Source of the DNA: Stagonosporopsis chrysanthemi
Taxonomy: Eukaryota > Ascomycota > Dothideomycetes > Pleosporales > Didymellaceae
DNA: 64,000 nucleotides
NCBI GenBank assembly: GCA_022560025.1
Contig: JAFISE010000059.1
Span: 1 to 64,000, forward strand
Direction: 5' to 3'
A program made the translations under genes and the position numbers. A model generated the notes under the pieces. That model ran no database searches. It saw only the letters and a list, made by a program, of their open reading frames with translations, and was not told the origin of the DNA. The stretch's first letter is position 1. Every line of letters starts with the position of its first letter. This document shows positions 9,417 to 21,026 of this stretch, one piece after another.

Positions 9417-10762
9417 TCAGATCTTGTCGCCGTGCGGGGCGTAGTCCCAGATGTGGCTCGAGTCGTACGACTCGGTCTCCTCGGCTCTGAGCTTGGGGTC
9501 GTCGCCGCGCTTGCGGGCGTCGTTGCGCAGTTTGTCGAGCTCGGCGTCCATCTGCGTGATGGTCGAGCGGAGGGTGTCGATGAGTTTCGTGTCGGCATCG
9601 GAGAAGCCCGGGTCCTTGTTCTCCTCCTTGGCCTTGTCGGCGCGCTTGTTGAAGTCGTCGAGCTGGGTCCATTTGGCGTTGCGGTCGTCCTGCTTGGTCA
9701 TGTAGTCGTCGAACTTCTGGCGGCCGCCGAAGCAGATGCCGTAGCCGTCGCAGTAGCACGTGTTCATGGCGGGGCAGTAGACCTCGTGGCCGGTGAAGAT
9801 GTAGTGCCAGATGTACTCGAAGATGCGGCCGGAGAACTGGTCGTCCATGCCGGTGGTGAGCAGCCACTTGCGGTAGTGGACGAAGCGCTCGAGGGGCACC
9901 TGGCGGATGCGGTCGCGCGAGACGGCGAACTGGGCGCAGCAGATGCCGGAGAGGGCGGGGGGCACGGGGGCGCCCGGGTGGATCTCCTCCCAGATGGACT
10001 TGCGCCAGTAGATCTCCTCGGGCTTGTGGAAGAAGTCAAAGTCGCCGCCGGGGCGGTCCATGTGGATCCAGTCGGGGCAGCCGGGGTCGTGGTGGCAGCG
10101 CACGTTCATGTAGCCCAGGCGGGCGACGCGGGCGTGGTTGAGGCGGGCGACGATCTGGGCGGCGTCGAGGCCCATGAGCTGGTTGTTGTGCCAGGCGTGG
10201 CGGTGGGCGTGCATGAAGAGCGTCGTGTCGGGCAGGTTGTGGTAGTGGTCGATGATGTAGCTGAGGTAGACCTGGGCGGGTTAGCATCCAGCACGCAGCA
10301 CACGTCCAGCAGCACACGTCCAGCAGCACACGTCCAGCTCGTCTGTTCTGGGGCGGCAGCACGCACCATGGCCTCGCGGCCCTTGTTCTTGGGCACACGG
10401 TGCTCGGCGCGCTCGTTGTCGACCTCGTAGACGACCAGCGGCGCGTCGGGCATCTCGTCGGCCATCCATTGCAGGTCCTCCTTGGCCGTCTTGGGCACGA
10501 CAATCTTGAAGCTGTAATTGCTGCCGGGCGGCTTGGGCACGCCGTCGGCGAAGCGCAGCGGGATGCTGAAGTCGAGCGGGTCGACGCCGGGCCGCAGCGA
10601 CGCTGGCCGCGCTGTTGTCGACGACGGCGACGAGGCGCCGGGCGTCCACGCCGCCAGCGACGAGCCTGCGCCGCCGCCGCCGCCCGCGTAGTACCACACA
10701 AGCAGCGCCAGCGCGCAGGCTGCGACGACAAAGGGCACCAGCCGGGGCGGGCCGCTGAGCAT
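9417..10762 (-). CDS. DUF3431 family type II membrane protein
   Basis: Exon 1 is 10762-10367 and exon 2 is 10271-9417, giving 416 aa. A short N-terminus is followed by one hydrophobic segment (about residues 8-26, ending LVWYYAG) and a Gly/Ser/Pro linker, as in a type II signal-anchored protein of the secretory pathway. The body matches the fungal DUF3431 family: VPKTAKEDL, NKGREAM joined over the intron to VYLSYIIDHY, FMHAHRHAWHNNQL, GYMNVRCHHDPGCP, FVHYRKWLL and CYCDGYGICFGG. The Cys and His conservation suggests an enzyme, often discussed as glycosyltransferase-like, but the function is not established. The C-terminal third is charged and probably coiled. The intron (10272-10366) carries a 3 x 14 bp repeat. 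Confidence 0.88.
10296..10337. repeat. 3 x 14 bp tandem repeat inside an intron
   Basis: Three perfect copies of CAGCACACGTCCAG occupy nearly half of the intron of the DUF3431 gene, between its branch site and donor. Confidence 0.93.
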
Positions 10763-11720
10763 GATGGCGGGTAGGGCGGACCGAGGGAGCCGGGTCGAGT
10801 GCGGAGCGCCTGCGAGTGAGTGCGATGCTCACGGCGCGAGGGTCGGGGAGCGGGCGAGGGGGAGCGGCGCCTTGATGGCCTCGCAGCGCGTCGACGTAAG
10901 CCGCCCGCTCGCTCGCTCCCCGTGTTGGGTCGGCGAGTCGAGCTAGCCCTGATCGTCCCGCGCCTCGAAACGCTGCCCGCCGTTTCTGGCCCCTGCAGGC
11001 ATTCCACCGCCCACCGCTGCAGAGCCTCCTCCCAGGAACCACGCCGAAGAGCCTTGCCCGCCGCTGACGCTGCCCCGCTACGCCTGTTGCGCCCATGCCC
11101 GCAGTGCGCCTGCGCGGCCTGCGCCCTTGCGTGCCCTGTACGCAGCTTACGTAGCGGTGCAGTGTTCCAGTCTCACAGGGCTGGCGCGCTGCCGACAACA
11201 GATGGCGCCCCCATACATAGGGCTGTTGGCGCGTACCAGACATGACATGACTGCACCTGCACATTGTGGTCGCTCAACGCACCTGCCGTGACACACCCGC
11301 CTGTTTCCCCCGGAGCAATGGCAGCACTCACTCGACACTTGCCAGGATACTGCATTCCTGCGCCTGTTCACCTTCGCTTCGTGAGACGTAGCTACATAGA
11401 TAGATAGATGCTGTGCCGTGCCGTGCCGTGCTGTGCTGTGCGTGCAGTGACATGGCGTGGGATGGCATGCAAGGGCTGGACGAGCAGTACATGGATGGCT
11501 TGCTTCGACGTGCAGTGAGTATTCACGTATTCACGCGTCGCCCTGCTGACGTCTCGCCTTCGTCCTGGCGCCACCATGGCAGGTCCAGCCATGCACAGGA
11601 CTAGCCCACCCACAAGATCCAACATGCACAGCACAATGCTCCAGCAAGAGACCACTCTCCCAACACTCGCGTACAGCAATCGAAGGAGAAGCAGACCTCG
11701 TTGTCTAAACTACCCAACCA
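10763..11720. other. Intergenic region with short repeats
   Basis: This is the upstream region of the DUF3431 gene and the downstream end of the ABCG gene. It holds an ATAG microsatellite (11396-11409), a degenerate GTGCY pentamer run (11411-11440) and a C/T-rich stretch (11700-11785) that overlaps the end of the ABCG gene. No gene was recognised. Confidence 0.6.
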
Positions 11721-14700
11721 CTACCCCCTCTTTCCCCCCCTCCCCCCACCTACCCCCCTCCACACCCTCCCCACCCACCGCTCCTTGACGCACTTCAGCA
11801 CCACATACGCCAGGAACCTGTACACCACCGCACACACCCCCAGCGCCATGATGTGCATCTCCGGGTCCTTGTCCAGCTTGTACAGCTGCAGCACCTGCTC
11901 GCCCGTCGTGATGGGGCACTGCCCGTTGATCTGCTGCCAGTCGGCGCACGCAAACCGCTCGCCGCGCAGCGTGTACGGCGCCATGTTGCCAATGGCCCAT
12001 TTGACCGGCGACAGGTGGTTGAAGGCCTGCAGGAACGCGGGGATGTTGAGCGAGAGCACGCCGCCTGGGCCGCGTCAGCACTGTCATCTGTTGATCAACG
12101 GAGAAAAGTGAGAGGCTTACCCATGACCTGCGCGACGCTGAGGAACACGCTCATGACGTTCACGCTGAACCCCGTGTGCGAGAACAGCGTGTTGAACGCG
12201 ATGCCAATGCTCTCACCGCAGCTGGTGATGCAGAAGGCGTTGAACGTGATGATAAAGTACGTCGGCGCGTCGCGCCGCAGCCCCACGGCCAGCACCGCCA
12301 GCACCGCAAACACAAAGCACGAGAGCAGCTCAAACGGCGTCGTCATGGACACGTACGTCAGGAAAAACGCCTCGACGCCGTACACCCCGTCGTCGTAGTC
12401 GCGGTAGAAGACGTCGCGCTCCACCGGGTACGTGGCGATGTTGTTCAGCATGCCGACAAAGTACAGCGGCGCAATCTCCACCAACAACCCCATCCGGTTC
12501 TGGATCGAGAAGTAGTCGTTCTTCAGCGGCGCGAAGAACAGCGCCAGCACAATGCCCAGCCCCACCACCTGCATGATGCGCGCCACGATGAGGTCCGGCA
12601 TGCGGAACAAGTTCTTGGTTGCGCGCCGGATGAGGATCGCGTACGCGGTCGCGAAGCTGGCGGGCTCGCGCGCAAGGCTGCCCAGCTCGGCGGGCGTGGC
12701 GATGGAGCCGGTACGGGGCGCGGGGAAGAGGTCAGCGTGCCATGCGTCGATGAGGCGGCGGACTTTTTCGCGGCTGGCTTCCTCGCGCTCCGCGTGCTGC
12801 AGGTCGACGGTGATGAGGTCGAGGGCGAAGTCGGCCGGGTTGATGTGGCGAGGGCAGTCGTAGCCTTGCGCGGCGAAGTGGGCGAGCATCTGCGCTGCTG
12901 GTCCTGCGTAGACGGGGTGGCCGCCGCGGGCGAGGAGGAGGATGTTGCCGAAGTGGGCGAACAGGTCGGAGCGAGGCTGGTGGATGGTGACGATGAGAGT
13001 GCGACCCTCGTGCGCGAGACCGAGCAGCACGTCCATGATCGAGAGCGCCGTGAATGCATCAAGCCCTGACAGCGGTTCGTCGAGTAGCAGGACACGAGGT
13101 TCAGTCAGGATCTGAACAGCGATGGTCACGCGGCGCTTCTCGCCTCCGCTGATGCCTTTGATGAGGTCGTTGCCAATCAGGTTGTCTGCGCAGTCCTTGA
13201 GACCCATCTTCAGGAGAATCTCCTCAGCCTTTTGCATCTTCTGCTGCCGGGACATCCACTTGGGAAGGCGAAGGCCTGCGGCGTACCGGAGCGTTTCGCG
13301 GACCGTCAGAGAAGCCAGGAGCGCGTCGTCATCCTGGGTGACAAACGAGCAGATGGAGTGTACAACATCTTCGGACGGCGCAAGTCCGTTGAAGCTCATG
13401 GTCCCGAACGTCCTGTAGTGTGTGGACAAGTCATCTCTCAATCTTCCAGCCATGCTGTTAAGCAGTGATGTCTTCCCTGAACCGGAGGGACCCATGATGA
13501 CGTTCAGAGAGCCTGGCTGGAACTCTGCAGTAAGTGGGTTGAGAATTGACTTCGTTGTTTGAGACCGCAAGGCGCGTTTCTCGATATCCAGGCCAAAGCC
13601 CTCGAGGCGGATGTTGATCGTTCTCACTTCATCAGGTGGACGTTCGCTCATCTTCTCCTTGCCGGCAGATGCGTCCATGTTGGACGGCCGAGCACGCGCC
13701 ATGACAATCTCGGCATTCCAGTACTTCAATAGCACAGCTGCTCCTGCGTAGAAGGCGAACACGTATCCAGTCAAAGCCAGGATTGGCCGCCATACCCAGT
13801 CGTCAGGAAAGCCAAGCGAGTCCATGATGAAGCTGCCGGTGTATTCTTTACACGCTTCGTCTGTGGGACCGCCAACAGGACAGTCGTAGAAGCTGCCGGT
13901 GAACTCATTGGCGCACAAAGCACCAAACGCATAAAACTGCCAGTGGTCAGCAAGGACATACTACACTACGTGAGCGGGTGATTACGCACCACATAAGCCG
14001 TCCACTTGGTCCATCGCACGTAGATTGGAATCGTGTTCGACTGGATGAAGTACCCGCAAGCCATCGACTGCAGAGTATACGCTAGATTGGCGACGAGACT
14101 GGCTCCTGCAAAGTTCCTCGAGACGGCTACACAAACCATTGCAAAGCACACCGCGATGTAGTGCTCCAGGAGAATGACGCTAAAGAAGGTGAGAAATTGA
14201 GCGCCATCAGCACGAAAGCCAACCATGAAGTAGTAGATGACTGAGAAGGTGAGCGGCACCGGGAGATCTTCGATAAAGAATCGAGCAAAGCGTCGTGAGA
14301 TGAGGAAGGCAGGAATACTGACAACACCTTGCCGTGCCTCCTCATCAAATAGCTGAATGTCATCTGTCAGGCGATATGTCTCGAAGAGCAGGATGAGATA
14401 CCCTTGCAAAGCAGCTGCATTGTACAGTGCGCCTTGTCGAGAACGAATACCAGAGAGGGATCCATCGACGTTCAGGAAAATCCATCCTGTGATAACCGCC
14501 ATGCTGATGGCTTCCAACAGGCTGCCGAACATGCCCATTGGGTCTCTTATCGTTACCACCCAGGTCCGCGAGGTGAGCACTCTGATCTGTTGCAGCATGC
14601 CGGAGTGTCGCGGTGCCATTGACTCAGACCCGGGCCCAACAGCACCTGCAGTGCAGCCTTGCTCGTTCTTCTCGTTGAGCGTCTTGTCACAGTGCTCTCG

Positions 14701-15789
14701 CCAAGCTGCCTTGATGTGCCGCACTCGCTCTTCAGCAACAACCTCGGCCTCCTCACTCCTGTTGTCAATACTAACCACATCGATGAGATGTTCCGCCGGG
14801 TTGGTGAAAGGCGGCATCTCGTGACCAAGCTTTGCGAAGTAGTCGAGACAATCTTTTGCACTGCCCGCGTACGCAGGACTGCCCCTTGTGAGGAGTATGA
14901 CATTGTCGAACAGACTCCATATTTCAGATCGTGGCTGATGAATGGTCACAATGATCGTCCTGCCCTTTCGAGCGAGATTCTGCAGCGTCTTGACGACTTG
15001 GTAGGCGCTCGTTGAATCAAGACCCGTGGTGGGCTCGTCCAGCCACAGTAGGCTCGGATTCGACAGGAGCTGCACACCAAGACTGGTTCGCCTCTTCTCG
15101 CCGCCACTGCAGCCCTTGTGCGCAGTGTTTCCTATGCGGGTTTCTGCAGCTTCCTTCAAGCTCAGCTCTGCAATGACTTCCTCCACCAGTTGCTTCCGTT
15201 CAGCTTGCGTCACTGAAGACGGGAGCCGCAGTTGCGCAGCATACGTGAGGGTCTCTCGGACGGTCAGTGTCGGAAGGAGGATGTCTTGTTGTATCACATA
15301 GGCGCTTTTGATCCTCGACGCATCCTCGCTGCCATTGAACAGAGTCCGGCCAGATGTCGATATGCGACTCCCCTTCATCCGTCCACTCATCTGATTGAGC
15401 AAAGAGGTCTTCCCGCTGCCGCTGCCGCCAATGATGGCGGTCAAGGTTCCACTCGGCAGGTCGGCTGAGACATCGTCGAGTATGTTTTTCACGTGACTCT
15501 GACTTGTCGTGACCTTCTTCTTTGAGATGAGTTTGGCGAATGCGTTGGGCGCCTCGTTGACAGACACACAGAGGTGGTCAAGTCGTACAGACACGGGGTC
15601 AACTTCCGACAAGGAGATGGCATTGTCGGCGTGAGATGCATGAGACCGAATATGGTGGATCGCGTCGGGTCGTGGCTGCTCGTGTTCGTCCACGTCCAGC
15701 TCCTTTGAATTCGCGGGGAACCCAGCATCAGTGTCGCACTCATGGCTTCTGTGCTCAACGTCGGCCCTGCTCTTTTCTGTCGACGCCAT
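11721..15789 (-). CDS. Full-size ABCG transporter (NBD-TMD-NBD-TMD, YOL075c-like)
   Basis: This is an ATP-driven membrane exporter; the substrate is unknown. Exons are 15789-13990, 13936-12121 and 12064-11721, giving 1319 aa. Two half-transporters are fused in tandem in the order NBD-TMD-NBD-TMD. Walker A is GGSGSGKTS at residues 121-129 and GPSGSGKTS at 749-757; signatures are CSGGEKRR and ISGGEKRR; Walker B is LLWLDEPTTGLD and LLLDEPLSGLD. Both H-loops are in IVTIHQPRS. Each NBD is followed by a six-span membrane region, and the first TMD ends with a Cys-rich loop (ALCANEF ... FYDCP). Length and layout match yeast YOL075C, not PDR5-type proteins with degenerate sites: both sites here look intact. 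The tail is Arg/Gly-rich. Start ATG at 15789; the frame is open a little upstream without ATG. Confidence 0.93.
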
Positions 15790-18700
15790 TACGGTCAGAA
15801 CCACAGTGGCGTGTTCATGTTGAGTGTGCAAGAACAAAGCAGAATGCGACTGTAACCAGTACGGCTCCAGCCTGTCGTCTCACGGCACGGCAAGTCGGTC
15901 AGTCTCACGCGAATGCAGTGGTCGCTTGCCAACCGAAGTCGCCTCCTCCGTTGCGCTACACCACATCTGGCGAATGGACCGCCTGATTTACGAGACACAA
16001 TAGCCAGAACACCACCAACTGCTGTCTCTTCAACAAGACAGACGATGGGAGTGTACATCAATCAGCCACACGCTACGAGATCAGCACCGATCATTGAAGA
16101 TCACTGAACGGGAACAGCCAGCCGCTTGTATTCAAGCCCTCAAGCCAAACTTCGGGCCGCCGTTACACTTGTAACGGCTCGCCTATGAGACGGAGGACCG
16201 TGGTTCTGTGCGACATCGCCTTAGATTTGGCTGCAAGATCTGTGGGGGCCGCTGGCGCATGGAGAATCCGGGGGTCGGTTGCACGACAGTCGAGACGTGT
16301 CCACTCGCGCAACGCGGGCATGGGTCCGTGAAGCTGTGCGACGTCGGGATGTTCGAGCTGGTCCTCTCGTTCGGCTCGAACCATTCTACTCGCCAGTCTC
16401 TTCTTTTGGTCGTGCTTCGGCTCGCTGGTGTTCTGTGGAGGAGGCCACGCGCAGACGCTCCTACCAGATTCTACCACATTTCTTGGCATGTTTGTTTCCA
16501 TCACTTTGCAAAAATCTTGTCTGCGGCTCGTCTGAGTCGGACAGTTCCTGCATCTGTCAAACTGTATTTTGGCTCTTCGTCCTTACAGGTTAGGAGACCT
16601 TGGCCGCCGTTCTTTTCGATGTTCGGTCCAATCACCTAATTTATCGGCCATGACGACGCGAATTAGCGTCGGCTCCGGGTTCCAGCTCATCACATACTGT
16701 GAATATACACCCTTTTTGAACCCTTTTACGGGTCTATGGAGAGTGAGGCAGGATCCTGCTCCACCTTCAGGCCGTGCGCCTCTAGATCTCGACACCGATC
16801 GGATAGATCCTGAATATCACTGCAGGTCCTATTACTAGTGTCATCTGGTCCGTTTTTGACATCTCGACATCGCTAATTTCCGTCTGCAGGGTTTCAGCAA
16901 GAATCTGAAGTCGCAGTTTGACTGCTGCCTCGGCGCGTGGCTTACGGCTGTTGTCACCAGCCTGTCGCTGTGCTGCATCGCCCTCCAGTACAGGGTCCAC
17001 TCGTAATGCCTCACCGGCATGGTGACCCATGCGGCTCTTGCAACGCGGTCGAATTGCTGGTCCAGCCCTACATCTCATGTTACACAGCTTTAGACGTGAT
17101 GTCTGAAAAGAACTGTAACAAGAAGTCTACACCGACACGTTCGGAGCGCGAAAGGCCTGGTCTCGAAGCTGTCGACCACACCGACAATCGAGCATGCACA
17201 ACCGATGACCTCTTCGTGGCCTTGCTAGCTTACACAGCTGTCAGCTGCAGGTCCCCAAGCCGTCCAGTTCGCCCAACGCACAGCCCTATACGACTTCTCT
17301 GGCGATCTGGAAATCATTTGATTGACAAGCCATTACGACACCAAAGTGTCCTCGTGGGCAGTGCATTAGCTCTGCTGACATCGGTAAACGCATAGCGAGC
17401 GGTGAACACATGAATCACTCCACTTTGATCTCGCATCATGACTTGCGTTATCGACTTCCATTGCGAATCTATGCAGGCACCATCGAATTGGTCTTAATCC
17501 ATATTCCAAATCAACGCAAATCTATTGGTTGAATTAGTTCCGGACTCAGCTTGCATGCAGTATACTCTTTCGGGAAGTGGTCCTTCGCCCAAGGCATCAA
17601 TGATGGGCACCGCAAGCCACACTTGGACAAAGCGCGTTGAGAATCGAGGCCACCTCCGCAAACGGTGTGCAAACTCGAGGCTGACTGCTGTTGCTTATCG
17701 GAGTCATGCGGAGCGCATGATGATCACAGCTGTCAACGTGCGATCTAAAGTTGCGACCGGCGATGTCGGGTTCGGATTGTTGTTTTGAAGGATTCAGGAT
17801 TCAGAATTGCAACGTCCCGGTGATATGCCTTTGGTAGGGAATGTGGAGACTATGGTCCGAGAACAATCTCCATTCGCGGTAGTGGATGCGCTCCTATTGC
17901 TTGAAATTTAACGACAGCACTAAAGCAGAGTGGATACAAACTGTCGATTTCGCACCCACGTCACATCGGGAGATTGTGAAGCGTCGTCTTTGAGGACCGC
18001 GCACTCGTCCGCCAACCCTGTACTTCTAGTCTGAACAATTCATCAGCAGTGGAACCCATCACACAAGCTTCCGGACAACGTGGGGGCAAGAGAGCGCTCC
18101 TGACATGGACATTCAAAAGGACCGACACGAAATACGCTACCGTCCGAGATGCATTCACGCAACGCCGTGTCTACCGTCTTGGGCATGTTCACTGGAAAGT
18201 ATCCCGAGGCCTATGCATGCCATCAAGGGGCCAACGCAGATGGCTTGTTCAGTGGCTGCCAGCCCCTCAGGTTTGTGCAAGCTGGCTCAGCCCCCACGCA
18301 AAGCGCTCAGGCCGGACCGGCGAAGCTCAACCTAGCGGCGATCTTTAACGGCCGCATCGCGTACGCAGCTCCTGATGAACGGCACCGAGTGATTCACCCT
18401 TCATCTCATTCGCATGATGCAAGTGTTCGCCCGTCGGCTAAATGCGGACTCGAGCAACCAGCGCGCTGCGGGAAATGCTCAGGACGGGGATCCTCAGCTC
18501 TGCGGAGAGCACAGCATCTTCAAGCATGACATCCTGCGGGTGTCGCAGCCCCGGATTGGAGGAGAAACCGTGTCGCGTCACAGGCAGGAATGTCGAGACG
18601 AGGCTCCAGACTCGGCGCCTCGCAGCGCGCCAACCCTCACCCTGACACCTCGGCCGATCGTCATCGACCCACAAAGTGAGTGCGGAAGAAGAGCGCTAGG

Positions 18701-19228
18701 ATTCGAAGCTCGAGTGGAACTCCCTCTAGCCTGCATTCTCGCTGCGCAGCTACGTGTCGTGAAACCCAACTCTACCGACCTACATGCCCGCTACGTCTAG
18801 CTACAGATAATGCTTGTAACGGAACTCGCCATGCTGTGTGTGAATGTGCCTAGCCAAATGCAATGTGTTTGCGCAGATCGAAGATGCAAAGTGTGTGCGT
18901 CCGAATGTCCAACCGTTGAAACGCTGTTCGACAAGGAAATTGCCCAAAACCATACCGAAGTAATGCAGTGAAGAAAATGAGAACCCGATTGTCCGTCCAG
19001 AATCCTACGCTGTGCACCGTCCGTGTGGTAAGCGACCTTGTGCCAACCAGATGCAGACCGCGCCGCGCCCATGCCTTGAAGGATGCTCACCCTCGTCCCA
19101 GAAACGCATGCCAAAGACCAAAACGTGTGGCGCATGCAATACTCCATTTTACTCCGTGAAATGACCCATGATAATGCAACAATTGAGAAGCGAAGTAACA
19201 AGACCAAAGGCGGCGGGTACGCCCGTTT
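15790..19228. other. 3.4 kb intergenic region, no gene recognised
   Basis: The base composition is mixed and near that of its surroundings, with only short open stretches on both strands that overlap one another and show no family motif. One reverse-strand stretch (16782-17078) has a natural-looking end but no support. No tRNA, 5S RNA or intact repeat was seen. It contains the promoter of the ABCG gene and the 3-prime side of the Zn2Cys6 gene. Confidence 0.55.
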
Positions 19229-21026
19229 TTATGTGGCAAGAAAGTCCCATCCCTTTTGATGGATGATCTTCTCCCAGTCCCATGACTCTAGGTCGCCTGA
19301 ATCCATCAGCTTCCAGATGTCATCGACGACTTCCTTGGCGAAGCCAATATTTCCCAGCCCTGTGCAGGCGATCAGACCTGCAAATGCACGGTCGATCTCG
19401 ATACGCTGCTCCTCTTCAAACGCGGCGCAGCCGATGAGGAACAGTGGTAGAAGGACGTTGCTCTGGATCCAGCCCTCTGCAGGCAGCTCGTTGATGTATC
19501 GAATGCCGTCATCTACAGCGTTCTTGATGTACGGATGTGGATGAGAGGTCTTGGTCGTGCGGTAGAGATAAACCCATGTAGCTTGGCGATACAGCATTGA
19601 GATGGTGTAGCGTGGTGTGCCTGGTGTTTGTGGGCAGACCCAGCCGCGCAGACCGCTGTCGATGGCATGTGCAGCAAGCAGAGCTTCGTAGTCCATTGTG
19701 GGCTCGAGTTTGTTGTCGATGCGAGATCTGAGGCGTCGTCGCAGGTTGCTAATCTTCGAGATGAAACCGAACAGACCATCCGACACGCCGATGAGACCAG
19801 CAGTCTCGGGGTTGATCTTGAAAGGCAGGTTGAAATCGTCCATGATCGGCACATCAGTACCATCCATGGAGGTGACCTGACTTGCGATCCAATGATAGTA
19901 GAAAAACTCATCGAAGAGTGACTGGAACTCGGGATTGGCGGATTTTTGGCTCATTGCAATCTGCCTCGCAGCCGTCATGTGCATCCTGTATTCGCCAGAG
20001 GTGTTTCCGTCGCAAATCGAATGAAGGAGATGGAGCAAGATCTGAGCAACATTCGAGTCCTCAAAGACCATCACGCCATCTTCCCCAGCCTTCTGTCGCT
20101 CGAGGTCATGCTGCAGGAGCTGCAGGGCCTTGCCGCGATGGTATGCTTGACGATCCTCATATGCTTCCGACGAGGTGACTGAGTTCATATGTGAAGCGGA
20201 CAGGCACAGCACTGAGTGCATCAAGCCTTTGTGCTGCAGAGCCATCGGCAACAGAATCTTAGTGAAGGGGTTACTTGCTTTGTCGCCATGCAGGGTAAGA
20301 ACGGAGCTTGCTCGGGCTGCGAAGTGTTGCAAGAGCGAACGGTCCAGGTCGCTCTCAACACCCTCCATCAAAGGAGGTAGATCAAACCTGATGTCTTCGC
20401 TTCGTTTCCGTGCTGTGCTCTCATTAGCTCTGAAGGGGGGAAACCGCTCGTTACACACCTTCTGCTGCCTTCTCCTTTCCACTTCTCCAGATCTCCAATG
20501 GCTTGTAGCCTTCGCAATGGATGTTGTTCTTCTGACACGACAGACCTAGATCTGATTAGTCTGGCATGTAGTTGCACGGTTACGCACACTTACAGAACGG
20601 TTTAGTCTCGTCACACTTCTTTTTTCGTTTTCGACATGTCGTGCAACCAGTCTTTGACCGTGCTTTTGCTTGTTTCGAAAGAGTTGTGGGCGAGCGGGGC
20701 GGGTGAATCCGGGGTCGACCACGAGCTCGTCGTATGCGTACAGGCTCAGTCGGGGAAATGGGAGTATCATCCGTTTCCTCCTTGACGTCAGCTAGATCGA
20801 GCTCTGCCTCTTCGATCTTCGGAATGATGTCGTCGGGGCTTGTGCGTGAATCCCGCCGACCGTCTGAACGTGATTCAGAAGCTGAGAAAATACTTGAATC
20901 GAAGTTGGGTGTTGTCAGGGCAGAGTCGCTCCCAGAGGACGACATGGAGGGCTGGGGTGACGAGCTGGTGCTCATTCGACTGTGGGCGCCTGGCGGCGAG
21001 GGGCCAAAGGAGATGGTAGAAATCAT
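19229..21026 (-). CDS. Zn2Cys6 transcription factor with AT-hook and Fungal_trans_2 domain
   Basis: A nuclear DNA-binding regulator with unknown targets. Exons are 21026-20594, 20545-20459 and 20412-19229, giving 567 aa. The first ~90 residues are Ser/Pro- then Asp/Glu-rich. An AT-hook-like RARGRPRIHPP is near residue 101. The binuclear cluster GCTTCRKRKKKC (Cys128, 131, 138) continues over intron 1 into FCLSCQKNNIHCEGY, completing CX2CX6C-CX2CX6C. Intron 2 (donor GTGTGT, CTAAT branch, CAG) joins KEKAAE to ARKRSEDIRF. The large C-terminal half has the helical pattern of the Fungal_trans_2 (PF11951) family. The AT-hook next to a zinc cluster is less usual and may add minor-groove contacts. The three exons fit in phase. 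Confidence 0.9.

Noticed and set aside
9390..10430. Forward-strand open frame opposite the DUF3431 gene
   Set aside because: Val/Gly/Ala-rich mirror of the GC-rich gene; it runs through the intron of the real gene.
12176..13069. Forward-strand open frame opposite the ABCG transporter
   Set aside because: Arg/His/Val-rich antisense shadow of an NBD-TMD region with intact motifs.
15790..15837. Upstream extension of the ABCG protein
   Set aside because: The extension begins with TTG, not ATG; the first ATG is at 15789.
16782..17078. Reverse-strand small protein gene
   Set aside because: Natural-looking end but no promoter, no partner exon and no family; below the evidence limit.
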